Positions 16,478 through 24,900 of a stretch of DNA of 54,178 nucleotides are shown one piece after another (positions within the stretch are counted from its first letter, which is position 1; each line of letters starts with the position of its first letter). The stretch lies in NCBI GenBank assembly GCA_016179925.1, contig JACPCG010000194.1, positions 1 through 54,178 of the forward strand. Direction: 5' to 3'. Both the position numbers and the translations under genes were made by a program. Below the pieces are notes generated by a model. It ran no database searches. It had not been told where the DNA came from and saw only the letters and a list, made by a program, of their open reading frames with translations. The stretch is from Candidatus Rokuibacteriota bacterium (GTDB lineage Bacteria > Methylomirabilota > Methylomirabilia > Rokubacteriales > CSP1-6).

Positions 16478-17603
16478 CCGCCGCGGCGCGCGCGCTCGAG
16501 GGCATCACCGTCCTCTCCCTGGAGCAGGCGACGGTGCTGCCCTTTCTCACCTACCGGCTGGCCTGCGACGGCGGCAGGACGTGTTGGGCGAGCGGGACAT
16601 GCGGAGCTACTTCCTGCCCAACAACTGCGGCAAGGAAGCCGTCACGCTGAGCCTCGCCGAGGCTGACGGGCGCGCGATCTTGAACGAGCTGATCCGCGTG
16701 CTGCGCGTGGACATCTTCGCCACGAACCAGCGCCCCCGCGGCTACGCGCGGCTCGGCATCGACTACGACACGCTCAGGGCGGTGAAGCCCGACGTGATCT
16801 GGCTCGGCGTCACGGGCTTCGGGCCCGACCACGACGAGGCCGCCTACGATCCGGTCCTCCAGGCGCGCGCCGGCTTCATGGAGCTGACCGGCGACCCCGA
16901 CGGGCCGCCCACGGCCTTCGGGCTGCCGATGGTGGATCTGGGCGCCGCCGAGCACGGCTACAGTGAGGTCATGAAGGCGCTCTACCACCGGGCGCTGACG
17001 GGCGCGGGGGCGCGGCTCGACATCTCGCTGCTCCGGAGCGCGGTGTCATGGATGGCGTCGCCCATCGTATTGTCCGCAAGCCTGGGCGAGCGGATCACGC
17101 GCCGGGGCAACACCCACCAGTTCTTCGCGCCGGTCTCGGTCTTCGCGACGCGCGACGGCTATGTCTATGTCGCCGTCGGCACCGACCAGCAGTGGGCCGC
17201 GCTCACCGAGATTCCCGCGTTCGCCGAGCTGGCGCAGCCCGCGTACGTCCGGAACGCTGGGCGCATCGCGGAGGCGCCACGGCTCCACCGGGAGCTGGCC
17301 GGGCGCTTCGCGCATCTCACGACGGAGGAGGCGCAGGCGCTCCTCCAGAAGGCCGGCGTTCCGATCTCGCGGGTCAACACGCTGGCCGATGTCGTGGCGG
17401 ATCCCCTGGTGGCCGCGACGCTCGTCCGCATCCGGGACCCCCGCACGGGCCTCACGATCGTGCTGCCCGCGCCGCCGGCCGGCGATCCGCCGCCGCTCGC
17501 GTTTCCGCCGCGGCTCGGCGAGCACAACCAGACGATCTACGGTGGCACGCTGGGGTACTCGGCAGAGCGGCTCGCCGACCTCCGGCGCCGGCGTATCATC
17601 TGA
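16474..17603 (+). pseudogene. CaiB/BaiF CoA-transferase, internal deletion and frameshift
   Basis: The N-terminus from the ATG at 16474 (LEGITVLSLEQATVLPFLTY, RLACDGG) is in one frame. The rest (VLGERDMRSYFLPNNCGKEA onward, GLPMVDLGAAEHG with the expected catalytic Asp, and [20 protein letters not shown] at the end) is in another. The change falls near 16573-16580, where family members have a further 15-20 residues (the 'ARVIRIE' strand and its loop). The total length is short by about that much, so sequence is missing as well as the frame being shifted. The remaining 340 residues would lack the start of the Rossmann-like domain. It is translationally coupled to the PaaK-like gene. Confidence 0.8.
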
Positions 17604-17613
17604 GGGCAGGGCC

Positions 17614-18762
17614 ATGAACGAGCTCTTCTATCTGACCGACGACCAGCGGGCGATCCGCGATCTCGCGCGGAAGATCGCGCGCGAGCGGATCGCGCCCCAC
17701 GCCGCGCACTACGACGAGACCGAGACGTACCCGGAAGAGTCCATGAAGGCCATCCTGGAGTCGGGGCTCTTCGGCATCTGGGTGCCCGACGAGTACGGCG
17801 GAACCGATATGGGGTGCCTCGCGCTCTCGCTCGTGAGCGAGGAGATCGCGTGGGCGTGCGCGGCGACGGCGACGCAGTACCTCGACCAGCCGCTCGGGGG
17901 ACTCCCCATCTTGCTGGCGGGCACCCCCGAGCAAAAGAAGAAGTACCTGCCGCGGCTCGCGACGGGCGAGCTGCTCGCCGCGTACTCGCTCTCGGAGCCC
18001 GGCGCGGGCTCGGACGCCGCCGGCCTCCGGACGACCGCGGTGCGCACGGCCGACCGCTACGTGCTCAACGGCTCGAAGCAGTGGTGTACGAACGGTGACC
18101 ACGCGGATGTCCTCACGGTGTTCGCCACGGTGGACCCGAAGAAGCGTGCGAAGGGCGTGACGGCGTTTCTCGTGGAGAAAGACACGCCGGGTTTCGCCGT
18201 CGGCAAGAAGGAAAAGAAGATGGGCATCCGCGCCTCGCCCACGGTGGCGCTCCACTTCACCGACTGCGCGGTGCCCGTGGAGCAACGCCTCGGCGCGGAG
18301 GGCGACGGCTTCAAGATCGCCATGCAGACCCTCGACATCACGCGCCCGGCGACGGGGGCGATGGCCGTCGGCGTCGGCCAGGCGGCGCTCGACGCCGCCG
18401 TCGGCTACGCGAAAGAGCGCCGGCAGTTCGGCCAGCCGATCGCCGCGTTCCAGGGGATCCAGTTCATGCTGGCGGACATGGCCATGCTCGTCCACTCGTC
18501 GCGGCTCATGGTCCATCACAGCGCCCGCCAGGTGGACGCGGGGATCCGCGGCAACACCTACGAGGCGTCCATGGCGAAGTGCTGGGCGGCCGACGCGGCG
18601 ATGAAGGTCGCGACCGACGCCGTGCAGATCTTCGGCGGCTACGGCTACACGCGCGAGTACCCGGTCGAGCGTTTCATGCGCGACGCCAAGATCATGCAGA
18701 TCTACGAGGGGACGAGCCAGATCCAGCGCGTGATCATCGCGCGGGAGCTGCTCGGCGGCTAG
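17614..18762 (+). CDS. Acyl-CoA dehydrogenase
   Basis: A 382-residue FAD flavoprotein of normal length. The N-terminal helical domain ([20 protein letters not shown]), the FAD-binding middle domain ([29 protein letters not shown]) and the C-terminal domain ([40 protein letters not shown]) are all present. The catalytic base is the Glu of [11 protein letters not shown] near residue 365, the position used by short- and medium-chain enzymes. It oxidises an acyl-CoA to the trans-2-enoyl-CoA and passes electrons to ETF. It follows the CoA-transferase by ten bases. 'Short/branched-chain' is the best guess at specificity. Confidence 0.95.
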   Translation: MNELFYLTDDQRAIRDLARKIARERIAPHAAHYDETETYPEESMKAILESGLFGIWVPDEYGGTDMGCLALSLVSEEIAWACAATATQYLDQPLGGLPILLAGTPEQKKKYLPRLATGELLAAYSLSEPGAGSDAAGLRTTAVRTADRYVLNGSKQWCTNGDHADVLTVFATVDPKKRAKGVTAFLVEKDTPGFAVGKKEKKMGIRASPTVALHFTDCAVPVEQRLGAEGDGFKIAMQTLDITRPATGAMAVGVGQAALDAAVGYAKERRQFGQPIAAFQGIQFMLADMAMLVHSSRLMVHHSARQVDAGIRGNTYEASMAKCWAADAAMKVATDAVQIFGGYGYTREYPVERFMRDAKIMQIYEGTSQIQRVIIARELLGG

Positions 18763-18778
18763 GCCGGGCGCCGATTCC

Positions 18779-19055
18779 GTGCTCGCGCTCCGGCCGCTGT
18801 TCGACGCCCACGTCGAGGTGGCTGAGATCCTGACCCTCGGTCGGACGCCCCTCGGGGAGCGGCGCGTGATCAACATCGTCGGCGGCTCGTTCCGCGGCGA
18901 GCGGCTCGCGGGGCGCGTCCTGCCCGGCGGGGCGGACTGGCAGATCGTCCGCACCGACGGCGCCGCCGATCTCGACGCGCGCTACACCCTCGAAACCGAC
19001 CGCGGGGCGCTGATCCAGGTCAGGAGCCAGGGGCTTCGCCACGGTCCGCCCGATC
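18779..19055 (+). pseudogene. DUF3237 protein, 3' truncated
   Basis: From the GTG at 18779 the sequence LALRPLFDAHVEVAEILTLG, TPLGERRVINIVGGSFRG, GRVLPGGADWQIVRTDG, DLDARYTLETDRGALIQV and RSQGLRHGPPD is a clear DUF3237 beta-barrel start, including the conserved RHGPPD. The remaining 50-60 residues of the family (the 'YYFRT...W' half) are absent. After about 19055 the frame runs into unrelated sequence and then the end of the convergent ATPase gene. The truncation point marks one of the junctions seen across this window. DUF3237 proteins are of unknown function and are common in acyl-CoA operons. Confidence 0.75.
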
Positions 19056-19119
19056 CGCAGGCACGCGGCGGCGCCGTCTTCCAAAAACCCGGTCCACGAC
19101 GCGGAACCGCCGGCGTGAC

Positions 19120-20277
19120 TCAAAACAGGTCGCCGGCGCCCAGCCGCTCGATAAAATCGCCCGCTGGAAGAATCAGGATACCGTCCTCGGTGCGGCGGCC
19201 CTTGGGCTCGAGGCAGACGACGACCCGCTGCTTGATCCGAGGATGGTCCTGGACGAGGGACCGGAGCCCCTTCAAGTGGTCTGCTGTGACCTTGGCGGTG
19301 GCCTTGGCCTCGATCGCGAGCTGCATGTCGTTGACGATGAAATCGACCTCGATGCCGCCGGCCAGCCGCCAGTGACTGAGTGTGGCGAACGCCTCGGTGT
19401 ACGCGTTGTGGGCGGACAGCTCGTGGAAGACCCAGTTCTCGAAGGCCTTGCCGTACAGCTCCGAGCCCCGATGGAGCTCGCCCCGTCGGGCGAGGTGATT
19501 CACGACGCCCACGTCGGCGAAGTAGAACTTTGGGGCGCCGATCACCCGACGCTTGGGGCGCTTGGTATACGCGAGCAGCCAGCGGCCGAGGAGCGTGTCC
19601 ACGAGGATGCCAAAGTAGCCCTTGATGGTGTGACTGGAGACGCCGCACTCGCGGGCGATGGTCGAGAAGTTGACGATCTCGGCGTCGGAGAGGGCGGCGA
19701 CGTTGAGGAATTCGGAGAACACCGGCAGGTTGCGCACGAGCCCCTCCGCGGCGACCTCCTCCTTGAGGTAGTCGGCGACGTAGCCGTTCAGGAGTCGCCG
19801 GGGCTCGTCCGAGAGGTAGATCCGCGGCAGGTACCCGTGGTTCAGCATCCGGTCGAGATCGAAGCTCCGGCCGATCTCCCGGGCGATGAGGCCGTGGAGC
19901 TCGTAGCGCACGGCTCGGCCGCCGAGGAGATTGGCCTGGCCACGCTTGACCTTCCGCGCGCTCGACCCGCACAGGGCGAAACGGATCCCGCGGCGCTCGT
20001 GGAGCCAGTGAGCCTCGTCGAGGAGCTGGGGGACCTTCTGCACCTCGTCGATGACCACCTGGCGGACGGATGGGCGAGCGGCGAGCTCTCCGCGGAGCAG
20101 CTCGGGATTCTGCACGTAGCGCCGATACTCCTCAGCCTTGAGGAGATCGATCCAGAGGGCGGCGGGATAGGTGGCCTGCAGGAGGGTGGTCTTCCCCGTC
20201 TGGCGGGGTCCCCACAGGAAGAACGTCTCGGTGCCCGGTGGAGGCAAGCGGAGGCGCCGCGTGAACATGTAGTTCAA
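19120..20277 (-). CDS. AAA ATPase with DUF4143 domain
   Basis: A 385-residue protein of the widespread AAA_14 + DUF4143 type. Walker A is WGPRQTGKTTLLQ (residues 22-34). Walker B is VVIDEVQKVPQLL (Asp77-Glu78). CGSSARKVKRG is the sensor-like segment and GRAVRYELHGLIARE the arm that follows it. The C-terminal half has the DUF4143 features YLKEEVAAEGLVRNLPVFSE, a wHTH-like KGYFGILVDTLLGRWLLAYT and a PD-(D/E)xK-like strand (GGIEVDFIVNDMQLAIEAKA). Such proteins are frequent in accessory DNA and their role is unknown. It stands alone, with no partner gene, and has a shorter AT-richer upstream flank, consistent with horizontal gain. Confidence 0.9.
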   Translation of the reverse strand: MNYMFTRRLRLPPPGTETFFLWGPRQTGKTTLLQATYPAALWIDLLKAEEYRRYVQNPELLRGELAARPSVRQVVIDEVQKVPQLLDEAHWLHERRGIRFALCGSSARKVKRGQANLLGGRAVRYELHGLIAREIGRSFDLDRMLNHGYLPRIYLSDEPRRLLNGYVADYLKEEVAAEGLVRNLPVFSEFLNVAALSDAEIVNFSTIARECGVSSHTIKGYFGILVDTLLGRWLLAYTKRPKRRVIGAPKFYFADVGVVNHLARRGELHRGSELYGKAFENWVFHELSAHNAYTEAFATLSHWRLAGGIEVDFIVNDMQLAIEAKATAKVTADHLKGLRSLVQDHPRIKQRVVVCLEPKGRRTEDGILILPAGDFIERLGAGDLF

Positions 20278-20690
20278 TCTATCATGATTAATTGAAGCAT
20301 CGGCTCAAGGCAGCGCCCCGGGGTGCATGGCGTGATCGGTGAAGGCCCCCCGCGCCGTCGACTCGCCGTAGCGAGCAGCGCGTCCAGCCAGGGGCGGAGC
20401 GCCGTCGCGACCTGCGCGCGACGGAGGTGGCCCCAGTCGGCCGTTGATGAAGAAGGCAGGGGCAGGTGATCCACGCCGCATTATCCACCAGAAGCCACCG
20501 CTACCTCCTAGCCAACGCACCCAGGCCCGAGAGTGAGGGGGGCGGAAACCGTCACCCTCTTGAGCCGGGGACACGCCTGGCGAAGTTGACGCAGAAACAT
20601 GGTTCGAATGGCGGATTGAAGTCTCGTGCTCCTCCCACCTACTAATGCAGTTGAGCAGCAAACCCAGCCGAAAGCACAGGTGGAGTTCCC
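20278..20690. other. Intergenic region with no confident gene
   Basis: About 410 bases separate the divergent DUF4143 ATPase and the Fe-S reductase operon. The first 25 bases are AT-rich (ctatcatgattaattga) and could hold the ATPase promoter. On the minus strand around 20440-20465 the peptide PAPAFFINGRLGP recalls the C-terminal 'GTPAFFINGR' strand of DsbA-type thioredoxin proteins. It is surrounded by stops and frame changes, so at most it is a decayed remnant. Otherwise I see no gene, hairpin terminator or repeat. Confidence 0.35.
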
Positions 20691-21818
20691 ATGGCGCTCA
20701 GAGGACTGGCGAGGGCGAGGGCGCTCTACGAAGCCCGAGACGACCGGGCGCGCGAGCTCAAGGCGCAGGGCAAGCGGATCGTCGGCTACCTCTGCTACTT
20801 CGCGCCGCCCGAGATCCTGGAAGCGGCCGGGCTCGTGCCGTACCGGATCCGCGGCGACATCCGGGAGCGGGTCACGGACGCCGACCAGTACGTGGAGCCC
20901 TACGGCTGCCCCTTCGTCAGGAACACCTTCGATCAGGCGGTGAAGGGGCGCTACGACTTCCTCGACGGGGTCGTCATGGCGCATTCCTGCGACAGCGTCC
21001 AGCGGATGTACGGCATCTGGACGCACTACCGGCCGGCCGCGTTCACGCACATGGTCAACGTCCCCCACACCGTCACGCCGGCCAGCGAGCGCTTCTTCCA
21101 CCGGGAGCTCGGCTTGTTCAAGGAGCGCGTCGAGGCGTTCGCGGGCGCGCGGATCGACGACCGCGCGCTCGAGGCGAGCATCGACCTCTACAACCGCACC
21201 CGCGAGCTCGTCTGGCAGCTCTACCAGCTCCGCAAGTCGGACCCGCCGCTCCTCTCGGGCGCCGAGATGCTGGAGGTGCTGATCGCCGGGGGCGGCCTTC
21301 CCGCCGCCGAGTTCGAGGAGCTGCTCCGCGAGGTGACGGCCGAGGTGAGGAGCCGCCGCGACGGCCCGAGCGCCAAGCGCGCGCGCCTCCTCTTCTACGG
21401 CTGCATCAACGACGACGTGACGCTGATCCGCCTCGTCGAGGAGTGCTCGGCGCACGTGGTGATGGACGACACCTGCATCGGCGCGCGGAGCCTCCTGGGC
21501 CGGGTCACGAACGGCGACGACCCCCTCGCCGGGTTCGTCCGCTACTACTTCACGGGCTTCCAGTGCCCGCGCACCTACCGCGGCACCGACCGGAGCCGTT
21601 TCGACTACCTGATCCACGCGGCGCGGCAATTCCAGGCGCAGGGCGTCGTCCTCTACATCCTCTCGTTCTGCGACCCGCACAAGCTCGATCTCGTCGACGT
21701 CCGCCGCTACCTCCAGGACGCCGGGCTCCCGAGCCTCGTCCTGGAGGACGACTACACGCTGACGAACCTCGAATCCATGCGGACCCGGATCCAGGCGTTC
21801 GTGGAGATGGTCGCCTGA
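20691..21818 (+). CDS. 2-hydroxyacyl-CoA dehydratase/benzoyl-CoA reductase-family subunit (HgdB/BcrC-like)
   Basis: A 375-residue Fe-S protein of the HgdAB/BcrBC superfamily (COG1775). RIVGYLCYFAPPEILEAAGL gives the conserved first cysteine (Cys35) with the PEEL-like motif. EPYGCPFVRNTFDQ gives Cys73 and VVMAHSCDSVQRMYGIW gives Cys100 in the hallmark HSCDS. FYGCINDDVTLIRLVEEC and MDDTCIGARSL belong to the second half. Such subunits bind [4Fe-4S] clusters and carry out low-potential reduction of an acyl-CoA, either removing water from a 2-hydroxyacyl-CoA or reducing an aromatic ring. Spacing, co-direction and the adjacent partner, activator and ligase define an operon. The start ATG follows GGTGGAG. 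Confidence 0.9.
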   Translation: MALRGLARARALYEARDDRARELKAQGKRIVGYLCYFAPPEILEAAGLVPYRIRGDIRERVTDADQYVEPYGCPFVRNTFDQAVKGRYDFLDGVVMAHSCDSVQRMYGIWTHYRPAAFTHMVNVPHTVTPASERFFHRELGLFKERVEAFAGARIDDRALEASIDLYNRTRELVWQLYQLRKSDPPLLSGAEMLEVLIAGGGLPAAEFEELLREVTAEVRSRRDGPSAKRARLLFYGCINDDVTLIRLVEECSAHVVMDDTCIGARSLLGRVTNGDDPLAGFVRYYFTGFQCPRTYRGTDRSRFDYLIHAARQFQAQGVVLYILSFCDPHKLDLVDVRRYLQDAGLPSLVLEDDYTLTNLESMRTRIQAFVEMVA

Positions 21819-21835
21819 CCGCGCGAGGGGAAGCG

Positions 21836-23164
21836 ATGAGCGAGCTGCGCCGAGCCCAGAAGTCGCTCGAGACCGTTCGACGGGCCAAGGAGATGCTCGG
21901 GACCTTCTACCGGCGCCACGAGCGGCGGCGCGAGGGCGCGCCGCTCGCCTGGTGCATGGCGGGGATCTCCGCCGAGCTGCTCTCCGCGTTCGATCTCCCG
22001 TGGGAGTGGCCGGAGAACTTCGGCACGCTCTGCGCGGCCAAGCAGGTGGCGACGCGCTTCTGCGAGCAGGCCGAGGCCGACGGCTTCTCGCAGGACCTCT
22101 GCTCCTACCTCCGTAACAACCTGGGCTACGTGAGCCGCGCCCTCGAGCTGGGCGCCACGCCTCCGGAGGCCCCGGGCGGCGGCATGGGAACGCCCACGAT
22201 GCTCCTCGGCTCGGGCGGGCTCTGCGACCCGAGGACCAAGTGGTTCCAGGCGCTGTCCTCCACCTATCTGCCGATTCCCGTCTTCCACATCGACCCGATG
22301 AGCCCGCCGCACGACGTCGACCCGCGCGACCCCCGCATCGCCGCGCACTACACCGAGCTGCTTCGCGAGACGGTGCGCGACCAGGTCGCGTTCCTGGAGG
22401 AGCAGACCGGGCGTCGGCTCGACCTCGGGCGCCTGCGCGCGGCGCTGGCGAACGCCCAGGAGATGATCGCGCTGCTGTGGGAGATCCAGGAGCTGCGCCG
22501 CGCGGTGCCCTGTCCCATGGGGTCGGAGGACTTCTTCACCGGCGCCGTCGTCCCGCTGCTCTTCATGCTCGGCGAGCGGGAGGCGACCGAGTACTTCCGC
22601 TGTCTCCGCGACGAGGTGCGCGACCGGGTCGCCTGCTCCACCGGCGTGATCCCCGGCGAGCGCTACCGGTTCCTCTGGATGGGCATCCCGCCCTGGTACA
22701 ACCTCGGGTTCTTCAACGCGGTGGGCGAGCTGGGCGCCGTGTTTCCCATCGAGACCGTCTACTACGTGGGCGCGCCCGTCGAGATCGACCTGAGCGACCC
22801 GCTCGAGGCGCTCGTCGAGCGGAGCTGGAAGCGCGCGACCTGGATCCACGACTGGGGCGCCGAGGTCATCCCCGAGAACTGCAGCCCCTCCGGCTTCTCG
22901 GCGCCCGGCACGCGGCTCATCCGGCAGTGGGTGAAGGACTACCGGCTCGACGGCGCGGTGATGCACCGCACGCGCTCCTGCCGCGCGGTGAGCTGGGGCC
23001 AGATTCATATCAAGAACCAGCTCGCGGAGGAGGGCGTTCCCTCGCTCGTCATCGAGAGTGACATGGCCGATCCCCGGAGCTGGTCGCAGTCCGTCATCAT
23101 GGGGCAGATCCGCGGCTTCCTCGGCGCGGTGGAGGCGAGCAGGCGCGAGGCCGCCCGCGCCTGA
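21836..23164 (+). CDS. 2-hydroxyacyl-CoA dehydratase/benzoyl-CoA reductase-family subunit (second, BzdN/HgdA-like)
   Basis: A 442-residue partner subunit. PLAWCMAGISAELLSAFDLP with WEWPENFGTLCAAKQ (Cys40, Cys66) corresponds to the first half of the family. CSYLRNNLGYVSRALE (Cys89), GSGGLCDPRTKWFQALS (Cys130) and PVFHIDPMSPP follow, and MHRTRSCRAVSWGQIHIKNQ with VIESDMADPRSWS forms the conserved end. The WEWPEN and RSCRAVSWGQ motifs resemble the BzdN/BcrB-like branch more than the classical HgdA. It starts 17 bases after its partner, with GAGGGGAAGCG as the ribosome site, and its stop overlaps the activator start (TGATG). Together they should form the heterodimeric catalytic component. Confidence 0.88.
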   Translation: MSELRRAQKSLETVRRAKEMLGTFYRRHERRREGAPLAWCMAGISAELLSAFDLPWEWPENFGTLCAAKQVATRFCEQAEADGFSQDLCSYLRNNLGYVSRALELGATPPEAPGGGMGTPTMLLGSGGLCDPRTKWFQALSSTYLPIPVFHIDPMSPPHDVDPRDPRIAAHYTELLRETVRDQVAFLEEQTGRRLDLGRLRAALANAQEMIALLWEIQELRRAVPCPMGSEDFFTGAVVPLLFMLGEREATEYFRCLRDEVRDRVACSTGVIPGERYRFLWMGIPPWYNLGFFNAVGELGAVFPIETVYYVGAPVEIDLSDPLEALVERSWKRATWIHDWGAEVIPENCSPSGFSAPGTRLIRQWVKDYRLDGAVMHRTRSCRAVSWGQIHIKNQLAEEGVPSLVIESDMADPRSWSQSVIMGQIRGFLGAVEASRREAARA

Positions 23165-24900
23165 TGCGGCCCGGGTCGGATCGCTGCGTCGCCGGGGTGG
23201 ACGTCGGCTCCACCCTCACGAAGGTCGTCGTGAGGAACGGCGACGTGCTGGCCTCCGCCACCGACCGCACGCAGGTCGACTACGCGGGCGCCGCCGCGCG
23301 GCTCCTCGCCGGGACGCTGGGGCGGACGGGACTGGTACCCGCCGACCTCGCCTACGTCGTCGCCACGGGCTACGGACGACGGCGGGTCCCCTTCGCCGAC
23401 CGGGAGATCACCGAGATCACCTGCCACGCGCGGGGCGTCAGGGAGATTTTCCCCGAGGCGAGGACCGTCATCGACATCGGGGGTCAGGACGCGAAGGGGA
23501 TCAAGCTCGCGCCAGGCGGCAAGGTCGTCAACTTCGCGATGAACGACAAGTGCGCCGCCGGCACCGGGCGCTTCCTCGAGGTCATGGCGGCCTCGCTCGG
23601 ACTCACCCTCGACGAGCTGGGTGCCAGGAGCCTCGGCGCCGCGGCGCCGGCGAGCATTTCGAGCGTCTGCACGGTCTTCGCCGAGCAGGAGCTGACCCAG
23701 CGGCTGGCCGAGGGGGTGCCGCTCGAGGACGTCCTCGCCGGGCTCCACGCCGCGCTCGCGAGCCGTATCCACCGGATGGTGCGCGGACTCCACGTCGAGC
23801 AGCAGGTGATCCTGACCGGCGGCTGCGCGCGGAACCCCGGCCTCGTCCGGGCGCTCGAGGAGCGCCTGGGACTGTCGGTGCTCACGCCGCCCGATCCGCT
23901 GCTGACCGGCGCCCTCGGAGCGGCGCTGCTCGCTGCCGAGGCCCTGGAGCGCGGCGAGACGCCGCAGACCGGCCCGCGCCTCGACACGCTGTCCGCCGCC
24001 GCGGCGGAGGAGGCGCGCCGGGACGGCAGCGAGGACGATGGGCGCAGGTGCGTCTTTTCCGTTCGGTCGAAGCCGAAGCCGTACAGCGCCGGGGGAGAGT
24101 TCAGCCTCCCGGCGTCCGCCACGGCGGCCGGGCTCCCGCGCGGCGGCGTGGATGCGGGGGCGCTCTTCACCAAGGCGGTCGTCGTGGACGGAGAGCGCGC
24201 GGCCTTCACCATCCTCCGCTCCGAGGGCGATTACCGCCGAGTGGCGGAGGAAGCGCTCGCGGGCGCGCTCGACGTTCTCGGGACGCCGAGGGAGACGCTC
24301 GCCGCGGTCGCCGGCACCGGGCTCGGAGCCGCGAAGATCTCGCTCGGGAGGGAGCTGAGCGAGATCACCTGCCTCGCGACCGGCATCGCGCGGCTCTTCC
24401 CCGACGCGGGGCAGGTCATCGACGTGGGCGGCCACGGCACCCGCGTGATCCGGCTCGGCCCGGGAGGTGCCGTCAAGGACTTCGCCGTCACGGGCCAGTG
24501 CGCCGCGGGCAGCGCGCGGATCCTCGAGGTGATCGCCCACCTCCTCGGCCTCGACCTCGCCGAGTTAGGCGAGGTGTCGCTGCGCTCGAGATCGCCGGCG
24601 GCGTTCGTCGTGGGCTGCGCGGTCTTCGCCGAGACCGAGGCGATCTCGTTCCTGACCCGCGGCGCCTCGCGCGAGGACCTCCTGGCCGGGCTCCACCAGT
24701 CGCTGGCGGCCCGGATCCTCGCGATGGCGCGGGCCGGCGGGGCGCCGGGGCCCTGGGCCCTGACCGGCGGCGGCGCCAAGGACGCGGGGCTCGTCGCGCG
24801 ACTCCGCGCCGCGCCGCAGTCGATCGTCGTGCCGCCGGAGCCGATGGTCGTCGCGGCGCTCGGCGCCGCGCTGCTCGCGGGCGAGGGGAGGGCGGGATGA
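23164..24900 (+). CDS. Single-chain duplicated BcrAD/BadFG-type activator ATPase
   Basis: A 578-residue protein built of two homologous ASKHA domains (about 8-265 and 327-575) joined by a 60-residue Ala/Glu/Arg-rich linker. Normal activators (HgdC, BcrA, BcrD) are single domains of about 260-300 residues that dimerise around one [4Fe-4S] cluster. Both halves keep the cluster cysteines with identical spacing: Cys130 and Cys169 (NDKCAAGTGRF, SSVCTVFAEQE), Cys446 and Cys485 (TGQCAAGSARI, VVGCAVFAETE). Domain 1 has intact ATP loops (GVDVGSTLTK, DIGGQDAKGI, ILTGGCARNPGL). In domain 2 these read GVDAGALFTK, DVGGHGTRVI and ALTGGGAKDAGL, so the phosphate-1 loop has lost its Ser/Thr. It should feed ATP-driven electrons to the two upstream subunits. 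Confidence 0.9.
   Translation: MRPGSDRCVAGVDVGSTLTKVVVRNGDVLASATDRTQVDYAGAAARLLAGTLGRTGLVPADLAYVVATGYGRRRVPFADREITEITCHARGVREIFPEARTVIDIGGQDAKGIKLAPGGKVVNFAMNDKCAAGTGRFLEVMAASLGLTLDELGARSLGAAAPASISSVCTVFAEQELTQRLAEGVPLEDVLAGLHAALASRIHRMVRGLHVEQQVILTGGCARNPGLVRALEERLGLSVLTPPDPLLTGALGAALLAAEALERGETPQTGPRLDTLSAAAAEEARRDGSEDDGRRCVFSVRSKPKPYSAGGEFSLPASATAAGLPRGGVDAGALFTKAVVVDGERAAFTILRSEGDYRRVAEEALAGALDVLGTPRETLAAVAGTGLGAAKISLGRELSEITCLATGIARLFPDAGQVIDVGGHGTRVIRLGPGGAVKDFAVTGQCAAGSARILEVIAHLLGLDLAELGEVSLRSRSPAAFVVGCAVFAETEAISFLTRGASREDLLAGLHQSLAARILAMARAGGAPGPWALTGGGAKDAGLVARLRAAPQSIVVPPEPMVVAALGAALLAGEGRAG

Noticed and set aside
18734-19972. A 412-codon minus-strand frame overlapping the DUF4143 ATPase
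   Set aside because: It is a shadow of the ATPase in another frame. The AAA_14/DUF4143 motifs are in the frame ending at 19120.
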